Below, piece by piece: positions 17,382 to 27,300 of a stretch of DNA of 64,000 nucleotides (positions are counted from its first letter, which is position 1; each line of letters begins with the position of its first letter). The notes below the pieces were generated by a model. That model was not told where the DNA came from. It did no database searches and saw nothing but the letters and a program-made list of their open reading frames with translations. Origin of the DNA: Fidelibacterota bacterium (GTDB lineage: Bacteria; Fidelibacterota; Marinisomatia; SCGC-AAA003-L08; JACNLC01); NCBI GenBank assembly GCA_018657495.1, contig JABHXA010000010.1:1-64000 (forward strand), written 5' to 3'. The position numbers and the translations under genes were made by a program.

Positions 17382-18424
17382 TGTCAATTGATCTATCTAT
17401 TGTAGCTACATCGAGAAATGATGATCATGGTGGTGATACACTTAAACGAATGAGGATATTTGTTAATGGTTTACTGGTGCAGACAAGAAAATCAAATTTA
17501 GATATTGAGCTGATTATCGTTGAATGGAATCCACCGCTGGACCGACCATTATTAAAGGAAGTTTTGCCTGCTCCTTCTCCGGGAGATAAACTGATTATAC
17601 GGTATGTTGTTGTTCCACTGGAGATTCATTCCCAGTATAAACAGCAGGATGCCATTCCGTTGTTTCAGATGATAGCAAAAAATGTTGGAATTCGTCGAGC
17701 CCTAGGCAAATTTGTGTTGTGCACAAATATCGATCTTCTCTTTTCAAAGGAATTATTCCAGATTCTAGAGGAAAATGACCTGGATTCTCAATGTTTCTAT
17801 CGGGCAAATCGTTGCGATGTACCAGCAGAAATTCAGGAAAATTGGCCATTAGAGAAGCAGTTGACATTTGCCACAGAAAACATCCTTTCAACGGCAGGCA
17901 AAAATAATCAATATGTTCATTTGATTACTGCACCGGAGTGGGTTTACAAATATGCTTTCGTCGCAAAATTTTTTCAGTTGGCGGCAAAAGTGAGAGCCCG
18001 GATTCTTGAAGAACCAATTGGACTGCAATTACGATTATTAGATACAGATGCCTGCGGAGATTTTACACTGATGTCAAAAGAGGCATGGCTGGATATCCAG
18101 GGTTATGCTGAACTTGATCTCTATTCAATTCACATCGATAGCCTGGGTATTATTGCAGCTGCTGCATTAGGATATAAGCAAGTGATACTTCCACCTGAAG
18201 CCTGTACTTTCCACATTCATCATGAAACTGGATGGGCGTCAATGTCCCCCATTGAAAAAATTAAATTCTGGAGTGAAAGACCTGGCATTGGCTGGGATGC
18301 GGTTCTTGAAGCCGGACGAGATATGCTGAAAGACAAATTAAGATTAAATGTTAATGATGATAACTGGGGTTTTTCAGATGAAAAACTTGAAGAATATATT
18401 TTGGAAGCGGAAACTGTAGATTAA
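17381..18424 (+). CDS. GT2-like glycosyltransferase (GT-A fold), paralogue 2
   Basis: 347 residues. DLSIVATSRNDDHGGDTLKR opens the GT-A fold; NIDLL at 116-120 stands where the DxD-type motif lies; GDFTLMSKEAWLDIQGYAEL corresponds to the acceptor region. It aligns over its whole length with the preceding gene, differing mostly in the 150-210 region, which would be expected to set acceptor specificity. The gene overlaps its neighbour by one base (TAATG) and is the last clear glycan gene of the locus; a 48-base gap then leads to DNA-repair genes. Confidence 0.82.
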   Translation: MSIDLSIVATSRNDDHGGDTLKRMRIFVNGLLVQTRKSNLDIELIIVEWNPPLDRPLLKEVLPAPSPGDKLIIRYVVVPLEIHSQYKQQDAIPLFQMIAKNVGIRRALGKFVLCTNIDLLFSKELFQILEENDLDSQCFYRANRCDVPAEIQENWPLEKQLTFATENILSTAGKNNQYVHLITAPEWVYKYAFVAKFFQLAAKVRARILEEPIGLQLRLLDTDACGDFTLMSKEAWLDIQGYAELDLYSIHIDSLGIIAAAALGYKQVILPPEACTFHIHHETGWASMSPIEKIKFWSERPGIGWDAVLEAGRDMLKDKLRLNVNDDNWGFSDEKLEEYILEAETVD

Positions 18425-18472
18425 AATCTCATCAATTTCTCCCAAAAAAGAAATGTAACCCCCACACCAAAA

Positions 18473-19507
18473 GTGGAAAATAAGTTAAAACTGCTTGTGT
18501 TATCGGATACTCACCTTGGGTTTGATTATCCAATGCGACCGCGGATAAAAATTAGAAGGCGCGCTGAAGAATTTTTCTCAAATTTTAATCATGTTCTTAA
18601 TTATGGCGTAAAAAATAAAGTCGATTTTATTCTTCATCTTGGTGATTTGTTTTTCAGATGCAAAGTCCATAATGATATTGTCAAGCGGGCCTATTCAAAA
18701 TTATTATCTACTGCTGATAAAGGTATAAAGATTATTATTGTCCCGGGAAATCATGATTGCTCCAGATTACCTTTAATTTCAATTTTATCCCACCCCAATA
18801 TTTACATATTTGAACGGCCAAAAGTGTTCTCGTTCCCCTTTCAGGGAAAGAATATAAATTTTGCAGGATTTCCATTTATCCGTAAAAATCTTCATGAAGA
18901 ATTCCAAAAATGCCAAAATATTTTTAAGACGGATATTTCTACTAATGATGTTAACCTTCTCTTAATGCACCAAACGGTACAGGGCGCTCAGGTTGGTCAG
19001 ATAAATTACACATTTGGCAGTGGACCAGATATTTTGTTAAAAAAAATGATGCCTCAAAATTATGATTTAATTTTGTGCGGACATATCCATCGACATCAGA
19101 TTTTACCGTTTAAACACAATAATCAGGCAGATTTTAAAGGCAAGGTGATATTCTCTGGTTCAACAGAGAGAACCTCATTCGCAGAAAAAAATGAGACAAA
19201 AGGATTTCTAAAAATTGGATTAGATCCTGCTATAAATAATCCCATCGAACATTTGGATTTTGTCCCTCTTCCCTCTCGGAAGATGGCAGATATTCAAATT
19301 GATTCTGAAAATTCAATAGAGGCAGTAATGCAGACTATCAAATTGGAAGTTAATGAGTTAAATTCAAATTCAATTGTACGATTGAAGTTTGAAAAGAATT
19401 TTCATCAGGGTATTCTCAATCAACTCACTACCGGTCTCATAAGATCATTGGTCCCGGAATCTATGAATATTGAAATCAGTCGATCATCTTTTGTAGATCG
19501 TAATTGA
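18473..19507 (+). CDS. Metallophosphoesterase, SbcD/Mre11-like DNA exonuclease
   Basis: 344 residues, GTG start. The calcineurin-like motifs are in order: DTH (12-14), GDLFF (57-61), GNHD (92-95), LLMHQT and CGHIHRH. These carry the two-metal site. Length and the opening LKLLVLSDTHLGFDYP fit the Mre11/SbcD nuclease group better than nucleotide phosphatases, although the usual SbcC ATPase partner is absent. The next gene, about 30 bases on, is a nuclease-helicase, suggesting that the two process damaged or recombining DNA ends together. The gene follows the glycan operon on the same strand and may be read from the same transcript. Confidence 0.82.
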   Translation: MENKLKLLVLSDTHLGFDYPMRPRIKIRRRAEEFFSNFNHVLNYGVKNKVDFILHLGDLFFRCKVHNDIVKRAYSKLLSTADKGIKIIIVPGNHDCSRLPLISILSHPNIYIFERPKVFSFPFQGKNINFAGFPFIRKNLHEEFQKCQNIFKTDISTNDVNLLLMHQTVQGAQVGQINYTFGSGPDILLKKMMPQNYDLILCGHIHRHQILPFKHNNQADFKGKVIFSGSTERTSFAEKNETKGFLKIGLDPAINNPIEHLDFVPLPSRKMADIQIDSENSIEAVMQTIKLEVNELNSNSIVRLKFEKNFHQGILNQLTTGLIRSLVPESMNIEISRSSFVDRN

Positions 19508-19537
19508 TCACTAAAAATAGCATGAGTTCAACTGTAC

Positions 19538-21901
19538 GTGGATAACACAAAACCGATTATAGATTTATCCGTCGGGGACATACTTCAATATTCGAAGTCT
19601 GAAGGTGATCTTGAACAATCATCTGCATTCCTGGTCAATCGAGCCTCCTTAGGCACTAAAGTGCATCAGAAAATTCAAAACCGACGCCCATCTCAGTATC
19701 ATTCTGAGGTGCCGGTGTATCTCAAATGTGAGGAGAACAACTATATATTGAATATCTCCGGTAGAATTGATGGATTGGTGCAAAATGATGACGGTCTTAT
19801 AATTGAAGAAATTAAAAGTACCTTACTCTCAAAGAATAAACTTTCAGATGATTTATTTCCAGATCACTGGCTACAGGCTCAATTATATGCTTATATGATT
19901 CATGGTCGGTATCCATACAGTGATATAACAATCAGAATATGTTATGGGATATTGCCGGAGATTAGAGAAGTCGTATTTGAAAAAATATTTACCTATTTTG
20001 AGATTGTCGATATTATTGAATCCAAACTGGCAATAATTAAATTATGGATTGAAAACTATCTTTGCTGGATATCTGAAAGAGATAGATCAATTAAGGATTT
20101 GAATTTTCCATTTTCAGATCTTCGATCTGGACAAGAAGAAATGATTGAGGCTGTGAGGTCTAATTTGAACTCTGATAATAATCTCATCTTACAGGCGCCT
20201 ACAGGTTCGGGAAAAACAATTGCCATTCTTTTTGCCGCTGTTAAATCGGCTGCAGTCAGGAATATTGAAAAGATATTCTATCTCACTGCCAAAACAACCG
20301 GTAAAAATGAGGCTGTTGAAAATTTGGCTATTTTGTTGGACTCTGGCTTAAAAATGAGAGCAATTAGCCTTACGGCAAAAGAAAAAATATGTATGCGACC
20401 TGGATCATTATGCCATATCAGTGAATGTGAATATGCTGGTGGATATTATTCAAAACTGCCTGAAGCAATATCAGCTCTTACTAAATATGATTCTGTTGGT
20501 TATGATATTATTATTGACATTGCAGAGAAACTTAAAATTTGTCCATTTGAACTTTCATTAGATTACTCAGAATATTGTGATATAATTATTTGCGATTACA
20601 ATTATCTTATTGATCCATCTGCCCAGCTCAGACGATATTTTGTCAATCGTCAGTTTCCCAGTCTCTCCGGAAAATATATAACTCTCATAGACGAAGCCCA
20701 TAATCTTCCTCAGCGAGCAAGAAGTAATTATTCCCTGGAGTTGGACCGTGACTCCATCTTGAAGGTTCAGGGTAAATTAAAATCATTAAATTTAATTTTG
20801 TATAAACAGGTCAAAGGGATAACCCGTGAATTAGCTGTTCTCCGGGATAATGTATCATTAAATGGTAATTGGGATGTAAGCGAAACGATACCAATGAACT
20901 TACTTAAAAAAATTAAATCCTATATTTCCTCCACTGAAAAACTAAATTTCGACTTGCCCAATATGGCCATTAGGAAAATGCTAAATGACATGCTGTTTGC
21001 CTTTCAGAAATTTCTATCAATCTCTGAACAATGGGACGATTGTCATCAAGTTATATATAAAGTGGAAAAGAAAAATATGGTTATTCAACTTTATTGCATG
21101 GATCCCTCGAAATTACTCAAACAATATTTATCACTTGGAGGATCATCGGTGTTTTTTTCGGCCACTCTTGATCCGGATTTCTATTATTCCCATTTTCTAG
21201 CTGTCGATGAAACCGAGCACATCCAAATTCAGAGTGAATTTGAACCTGACAATGTCTGTGTGATGATTGCCAATTATATCTCTACCCGCTATAAACAGAG
21301 AGCGGCTAGTTTGAAAAGCATAATTAAAATTATAAAGGATGCCGTTGATATAAAAATGGGGAATTACATGATATTTTTTCCCTCATATAAATACTTAAAC
21401 CAGGCAGCTGATATTTTTGAGAAACTGTGTCCTCAATTTAAGATACATATTCAAGAACCGGGGATGACAGAAGTTGGAAAAAACCAATTTCTAGATCATT
21501 TTAAAAAGAAAAGTACCTCAACACAATTGGGATTTGTAGTCACTGGTGGATTTTTTGGTGAAGGGATAAATCTGCCGGGGGAAAACCTTATTGGCGTTAT
21601 CGTTGTTGGAATCGCCCATCCGCCGATAACCATAGAGAATGAATTGATTCGTGAGTATTTTGACAATATAGGTGAAGAGGGCTATGGATTTTCATACACC
21701 TACCCATCGTTAAATTCTGTGCTTCAATCAGCTGGAAGATTAATCCGCGGTGTAAATGACCGTGGTTTGATATTATTTATTGGAGATCGATTTTCAAATT
21801 CGGGTTATATGGATATCCTTGAAAAATATTGGAATCCTGAAATAATAGATAATAATCAGGACCTAAAAGATAGGCTTGAATTATTCTGGTCTAGTGATTG
21901 A
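19538..21901 (+). CDS. Rad3/XPD/DinG-type Fe-S helicase with N-terminal PD-(D/E)xK nuclease domain
   Basis: 787 residues, GTG start. Residues ~1-170 form a RecB/Cas4-type nuclease: GTKVH (39-43), GRIDG with D78, IIEEIKST with E91 and K93, and QAQLYAY (113-119). The helicase follows: Walker A APTGSGKT (220-227), four-cysteine Fe-S region around KEKICMRPGSLCHISECEY to CPFEL, DEAH box in LIDEAHNLPQ, and motif VI QSAGRLIRG near the C-terminus. This is a superfamily 2 5'-3' helicase architecture; the fused nuclease would cut the unwound strand. It pairs with the SbcD-like gene at 18473. Likely roles are DNA repair, R-loop or phage-DNA processing; the sequence cannot separate these. Confidence 0.88.
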   Translation: MDNTKPIIDLSVGDILQYSKSEGDLEQSSAFLVNRASLGTKVHQKIQNRRPSQYHSEVPVYLKCEENNYILNISGRIDGLVQNDDGLIIEEIKSTLLSKNKLSDDLFPDHWLQAQLYAYMIHGRYPYSDITIRICYGILPEIREVVFEKIFTYFEIVDIIESKLAIIKLWIENYLCWISERDRSIKDLNFPFSDLRSGQEEMIEAVRSNLNSDNNLILQAPTGSGKTIAILFAAVKSAAVRNIEKIFYLTAKTTGKNEAVENLAILLDSGLKMRAISLTAKEKICMRPGSLCHISECEYAGGYYSKLPEAISALTKYDSVGYDIIIDIAEKLKICPFELSLDYSEYCDIIICDYNYLIDPSAQLRRYFVNRQFPSLSGKYITLIDEAHNLPQRARSNYSLELDRDSILKVQGKLKSLNLILYKQVKGITRELAVLRDNVSLNGNWDVSETIPMNLLKKIKSYISSTEKLNFDLPNMAIRKMLNDMLFAFQKFLSISEQWDDCHQVIYKVEKKNMVIQLYCMDPSKLLKQYLSLGGSSVFFSATLDPDFYYSHFLAVDETEHIQIQSEFEPDNVCVMIANYISTRYKQRAASLKSIIKIIKDAVDIKMGNYMIFFPSYKYLNQAADIFEKLCPQFKIHIQEPGMTEVGKNQFLDHFKKKSTSTQLGFVVTGGFFGEGINLPGENLIGVIVVGIAHPPITIENELIREYFDNIGEEGYGFSYTYPSLNSVLQSAGRLIRGVNDRGLILFIGDRFSNSGYMDILEKYWNPEIIDNNQDLKDRLELFWSSD

Positions 21902-22055
21902 AATCCTTCCGCCTTTCAATTTATTAAATTCAAACAAATAAAATAGTTATTCCATAAATCTTTATTTGATATTGAGATTTATTCTCATTTAAATTTGAAT
22001 TACTGCAATCATGTAAATTATATAAAGTATTCAAATATTTAAAAGGGTTTATGAA

Positions 22056-23114
22056 ATGAGAAAAATATTTCAAGTTATTATTATATTTCAATTACTATCA
22101 CTTTCCTTCTCACAGGATGAGTTTTTTCAACCGGGTTATACTATCGGAGGTTATGGTGAAATGCACTGGAATCGCGACTTCGATTCTAATGATAATGAAA
22201 CAAAAAACCAGCTGGATTTTCACCGGTTTATTATTTATTATAGTTACAATTTCACTGAAGCCTGGTCATTTAAATCCGAAGTAGAATTAGAGCATAACTA
22301 TCTTGAAGGTGGAGAAGAAACTGGCGAATTGGAACTGGAGCAGGCGTTTATCAATTATCACGATGATAATTGGGGTTTCCAGGGTGGTGTAATCCTTCCA
22401 TCTATTGGCCTACTTAATGAATACCATGAACCTGCTCTATTTCTTAGTGTGGAGCGTCCTCTATACAACAAGTATATCATCCCCACTACCTGGTTTGGCA
22501 ATGGATTTGCATTTTATGGTGAAATGTTCGGGATTAAAGGAAGAATAGCTTTATTGGAAGACCTAAATGGCGAAGATATAGGTTATGGAATTAGAAATGC
22601 CCGTGGTAAAGGATTCAAGACTACTGCATTCAATTGGACAAAAAATATCAGCTTGAGTTATACAGAGTTTCCGGGAATGAAACTGGGTGTTTCCTACACC
22701 GTAAATGATGCCCCCATTGATGATGATAAAAACAATTCTGTTAATGTATCAATAGTGGAAATGCATGCTGTTTATGACGCCCATCATTTCCATTCTGTAT
22801 TTGAATACGGCAATATAGACTATGATAATAATCCAGCCGAGATCAATTCCTCATCTGGTTATTATTTCGATCTTGGTTATGATATATCCAGCCATATCGG
22901 CTTTAATGGAAAATTAATGCCATGGTTTAGATTGTCAAATGTTTCACGTGCAGATAGTATTGATTCCAAAATTGAGGAAATATCAAAAGTGGGAATCACC
23001 TGGTGGCCAATCGATCAAATAGTTTTCAAACTTGATTATGGTAAATCAAATCTTAAAAGCGATCAAGACAATACCACAACACAGTTCAATCTTGGAATTG
23101 GTTACCATTTTTAA
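22056..23114 (+). CDS. Outer-membrane porin-like beta-barrel protein
   Basis: 352 residues. A signal peptide (1-20, cleaved near LSFSQ-DE) precedes alternating hydrophobic/aromatic strands such as GYTIGGYGEMHWNRDF, DFHRFIIYYSYNF and SFKSEVELEHNYLEGG, and the protein ends in FNLGIGYHF, whose terminal Phe is typical of Omp85-inserted barrels. The layout is that of 16-strand porins of the phosphate-selective/OprO-like type. It heads a three-gene set with an FMN-binding protein and a membrane protein. Ligand unknown; the many Asp/Glu residues in loops could favour cations. Confidence 0.8.
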   Translation: MRKIFQVIIIFQLLSLSFSQDEFFQPGYTIGGYGEMHWNRDFDSNDNETKNQLDFHRFIIYYSYNFTEAWSFKSEVELEHNYLEGGEETGELELEQAFINYHDDNWGFQGGVILPSIGLLNEYHEPALFLSVERPLYNKYIIPTTWFGNGFAFYGEMFGIKGRIALLEDLNGEDIGYGIRNARGKGFKTTAFNWTKNISLSYTEFPGMKLGVSYTVNDAPIDDDKNNSVNVSIVEMHAVYDAHHFHSVFEYGNIDYDNNPAEINSSSGYYFDLGYDISSHIGFNGKLMPWFRLSNVSRADSIDSKIEEISKVGITWWPIDQIVFKLDYGKSNLKSDQDNTTTQFNLGIGYHF

Positions 23115-23141
23115 TTACTCATCTTTTCAACGGGAATCAAA

Positions 23142-23681
23142 ATGAAATACCTAATAGCCATATTTTTCATCTTCTCAGTAGTTATAGCCGGATTAGTGGA
23201 GGAAACTGGCGACCGTATACAAATCCTGATGGGAAAATCTGTAATTATTGAGCATCAAATAATTCAAATTCCTGATAGTATTCAGTCGGTTATTTCCAAC
23301 ATCGTAAAACAGAACTTCTTTAGGGATGAACTGCATATCTGGCATATCACCCAAGGAGACAGCCTGACTGCAATTGCCATCTTGGATAATGTTGTAGGGA
23401 AATCAATGCCGATAACTTTTTTTGTTATTTTCACCGCTCAGTCTCAAATTCAGCATGTGGAAATTGTCAAATACCGTGAATCTTATGGCGGAGAAATTAA
23501 ATCTCGTCGATGGCTGGATCAATTTATTGAGAAGGATGCATCCTCAGATTTTCTAATTGGTAAAGATATTAATGGTATCTCCGGTGCCACTATATCAGCA
23601 AATTCTATTTCACATGGTGTGAATAAACTTACCATTCTTACGCCATGGTTAATGGAAGTCTTCAAAAAAATGGGAAAGTAA
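23142..23681 (+). CDS. Exported FMN-binding domain protein
   Basis: 179 residues. A short signal sequence (1-17) is followed by a domain ending in DINGISGATISANSI (142-156), the SGAT-type flavinylation site at which ApbE attaches FMN covalently to Thr in NqrC/RnfG and many extracytoplasmic redox proteins. The remaining residues (30-130) match the size of a single FMN-binding domain. It sits between a porin-like barrel and a four-helix membrane protein, a set that could pass electrons across the cell envelope or feed a periplasmic reductase. No ApbE gene is in the window. The electron partner is unknown. Confidence 0.82.
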   Translation: MKYLIAIFFIFSVVIAGLVEETGDRIQILMGKSVIIEHQIIQIPDSIQSVISNIVKQNFFRDELHIWHITQGDSLTAIAILDNVVGKSMPITFFVIFTAQSQIQHVEIVKYRESYGGEIKSRRWLDQFIEKDASSDFLIGKDINGISGATISANSISHGVNKLTILTPWLMEVFKKMGK

Positions 23682-23682
23682 T

Positions 23683-24192
23683 GTGAAAGTACATTTGACG
23701 GATTTATCAAAGGATATTAGAATCATTCTTTTATCATATCTAATTGTTATGACCATAGGTGTGAGTATTGGATTGATTTACCTGGCAAATACCAGTGAAT
23801 GGAAAGCTTCTGGAATCCAGGAACATTATCAGGGCAGTTCCACAGATTCAATGGATGAGTTTGACATACCGGATAAATTCCCAAAAACGATAAATGCTCT
23901 CCTTCTCACGACACATAATCATGTTATTACTTTCTCGATCATTTTTCTTCTATTGGGTTTGATATTTTCAATGAACACTCTCATTACCGGAAAAGTGAAA
24001 TTGTTCTTATTAATTGAGCCATTTGCATCGATTATACTCACTTTTGGTGGTATCTGGGGCTTGAGATTTGCCCATGATTACTTCTTGTATGTTATCATTT
24101 TATCGGCTATTCTCATGTACTTTTGTTTTTACTTTATGGTCGCAGTTTGTATTTATCAACTTATTAATCACGAGATTTCATCCGATAAATAA
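23683..24192 (+). CDS. Hypothetical membrane protein, about four transmembrane segments
   Basis: 169 residues, GTG start one base after the previous stop. Hydrophobic segments lie near residues 11-31, 76-93, 105-125 and 132-160, with a soluble acidic loop (about 35-65) between the first and second. The TTHNHVITFS stretch (74-83) places two histidines at the start of helix 2, and RFAHDYFLY gives another at the end of helix 3; such membrane histidines may bind haem or metal, but no known motif is complete. It is probably the membrane partner of the FMN-binding protein. No function is recognised. Confidence 0.6.
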   Translation: MKVHLTDLSKDIRIILLSYLIVMTIGVSIGLIYLANTSEWKASGIQEHYQGSSTDSMDEFDIPDKFPKTINALLLTTHNHVITFSIIFLLLGLIFSMNTLITGKVKLFLLIEPFASIILTFGGIWGLRFAHDYFLYVIILSAILMYFCFYFMVAVCIYQLINHEISSDK

Positions 24193-24260
24193 ATCTGTGA
24201 GATGCCTGCCCCATAACAGGTATAATCTCATTAATTCTATTGACACACAATTCGAGACAA

Positions 24261-24291
24261 AAAAAAGGGGGTGAAAATCACCCCCTTTTTT
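24261..24291. terminator. Bidirectional intrinsic terminator
   Basis: GGGGGTGA-AAA-TCACCCCC forms an 8-bp stem with a three-base loop, flanked by A6 on the left and T6 on the right. It stands between the convergent genes ending at 24192 (+) and 24309 (-) and can serve both. Confidence 0.85.
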
Positions 24292-24308
24292 ATTAGTATA
24301 AAATTAGA

Positions 24309-27300
24309 TTATTTGAGTAGCATAACCTTTTGAGTCATAACAGAATTTTCTGTAATCATTTTCACCAGGTACATACCACTTGATTCATTTGAAGCATCCC
24401 AGATTATACTATGATAACCTGCTGTCTGTGTCTCATTAACAAGCTCAGCTACATTACGTCCAAGCATATCATATACTACTACCTGAATTTGGGCATCAGT
24501 TGGTAATGAGTATGATATAGTTGCTGCTGGATTGAATGGATTTGGAAATACTTCGTTTAGTACAAACGTTGATGGAATGTTGGCTACAACATCCATATCA
24601 CCAATATGGTAGATACCATTTGACTGCCAGCCATTAACGATTCCATTCAACGAAATCATTTCATTGCTATCATTCCTGAGAAGCACAAACTGAGGTGTTT
24701 CACCTTCGGTGAGATATCCATTTGCGAAATCGTTACCATTATCACCCATCACAGGAATACTGGTGTATTCACCCTGCCATTGTGCTTTACCAACCAGAAC
24801 ATCACCATTATAGGCAAGGACCCAATCATTTTCGTTCATCTCAACATTGATATCCTTAATGAAATAAAATGCCTGTTCAGAAGATTGAACATAATCATAT
24901 CCAGCAAGATTACTCATTTGGTTTTCTACAAAATTATATCTTGCCATTGCTGGAGCATTAAAGGCAAAATCTGCATCGCCATCTAACAGGAACCAATATC
25001 CATCTCCACCTTGAAGATTTTCAAGGTTTCCGAGGAATTCACCTGGGAAAATTGGATGTGGTGTGGCAATAGTTCCTTCGCCAATTATACCAAGAAGAGC
25101 ATCAAGAACTTCACCTGGGACAGTTTCAAGTAGTGGTGAAGATCCTTCAAACGGATAAGATATCAAATTTGCACCATCGTGTAGTGAATACATGATATCA
25201 TTATTCCATCCACTTACACAAAGAGTACAGTCACCTTCCAAAAGGAACCAGTAACCATCTTCGGCACTAAGGTCTGTAAGGTTTCCTAACCATTCACCTG
25301 GGAATATTGGATGAGGCGTAGCAATTGTACCCTCACCAATTACACCAATAGTCTGATCTGCACAATCACCAAGTATATTTGCCAAGGAGGCGTCTACTGG
25401 GAATGACCAGAATGAGATTAGATTGGCACCATCATGTAATTCAATACATTGCTCTGTGGTAAGATCGGCAATTAATTCATCAATAAATATTTGCGCGAAA
25501 TTGGAAAATTCAAGACCGGGATTCACACCAAATGCTTCTGCATCGTAGAAAGAATCTGAAGAGCCATCGTATACCTCAAAAGTAGGTACATCACCGTTTC
25601 CAAGATATCCTTCAGAATAAGCAAAACCGTCATCACCCATGGCGACAATCATTGTTTCAAATGTATTACCAGCCCAAGGTCCAGCACCAACCAGGACGCC
25701 ATTATTAAACATGCCAATCCAATCATCAGTCATGTCTAATTCCAAATCACCAAGTAAGGCCAGATCAAAGAAATAAAATGCTTGACTTGTAGATTGATTT
25801 ACAGTTCCGAATGGGTTGTTGCATTCGTAATCATTCGACGGATCATCATCACAGTTGCCGCAGGGATCTACATATGCATCACCACCACATTCGCCGTCAC
25901 AATCTTCTTCAGCATCTCCAAAACATTCACCAGCACAATCCATGTCTTCGTTATTACCATTGCACACGTCGCAATCATCAAGTATGGCATCACCACCACA
26001 TTCGCCAAAACAATCTTCAACAGCATCACCAAAACATTCGCCGGCACAATCCATGTCTTCGTTGTTACCATTACAAACATCACAATCATCAAGCATGGCA
26101 TCACCATTACATTCACCGAGACAATCTTCAATAGCATCTCCAAAACATTCACCGGCACAATCCATGTCTTCGTTATTACCATTGCAGACGTCGCAATCGT
26201 CAAGCATAGCATCACCATTACATTCGCCAAGACAATCTTCTTCAGCTGATCCACCACATTCACCAGCACAGTCATTTTCTAATGGTCCACCTTCATCACC
26301 ATCACACCAACCATTACAGCCAGCAGGTTCTATGCAAGATCCATCATCTTCAGTAGCATCAGAATTATAATTACAGGCATCCATATCCATACAACCTGTG
26401 ACAACATCATGATAATTTAATCCGAATGTGTTAAATGGGTCACCAACTAACATATTGCTGGTAAAATCAAGAGTTTCTTCAAGGTTAAAAAATGAATCAA
26501 TCATGGCATCATAGTACTCAAATCTGAGTACTTCGCCAGAAGAACTGTTACTATATACAGTTAGAAGGAATTCCCACGTATCTGATGGCGAGAAGTATAA
26601 ACCATTTATAGCACCGCGTAATTCATCGTCAACAAAGGCTGCTACCCAGTCAGATTCAGAACCAACTGGCATATCATCAAAATTCACAGAAGCAGTGATA
26701 GAACCAGAGAATTCATACGAGGATATATCTACAAAACCCCATGGTGATGAATCACAATCATTTTCAGGATCGTCATCACAAACACCACAATTATCCATCA
26801 TTGCTGATCCACCACAAACGCCGTCACAGTCTTCCACATTGCCGTCACAGTCGCAATCTCCATCTGGGATACCACCACCATCACAAACGCCACATTCATC
26901 AACTACTGCGTCACCGTTACAGACACCAAGACAATCTTCAACAGCATCACCAAAACACTCACCTGAACAGTCCATGTCTTCGTTGTTTCCGTCACAAACG
27001 CCACATTCATCAACCATGGCATCACCATTACATTCGCCGAGACAATCTTCAACGGCATTCCCAAAACATTCACCGGCACAATCCATATCTTCGTTGTTTC
27101 CATCGCAAACACCACATTCATCAACTACAGCATCACCATTACAAACACCGGCACAATCTTCTATTGCATCACCAAAACATTCACCGGAACAGTCCATGTC
27201 TTCGTTGTTTCCATCACAGACGCCACATTCATCAACCATGGCATCACCATTACATTCGCCGAGACAATCTTCAACAGCATCACCAAAACATTCACCAGAA

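Noticed and set aside
25782-26370. Plus-strand frames of 107-171 codons over repeat block 2
   Set aside because: Same reason: reverse reading of the DCAGEC repeats.
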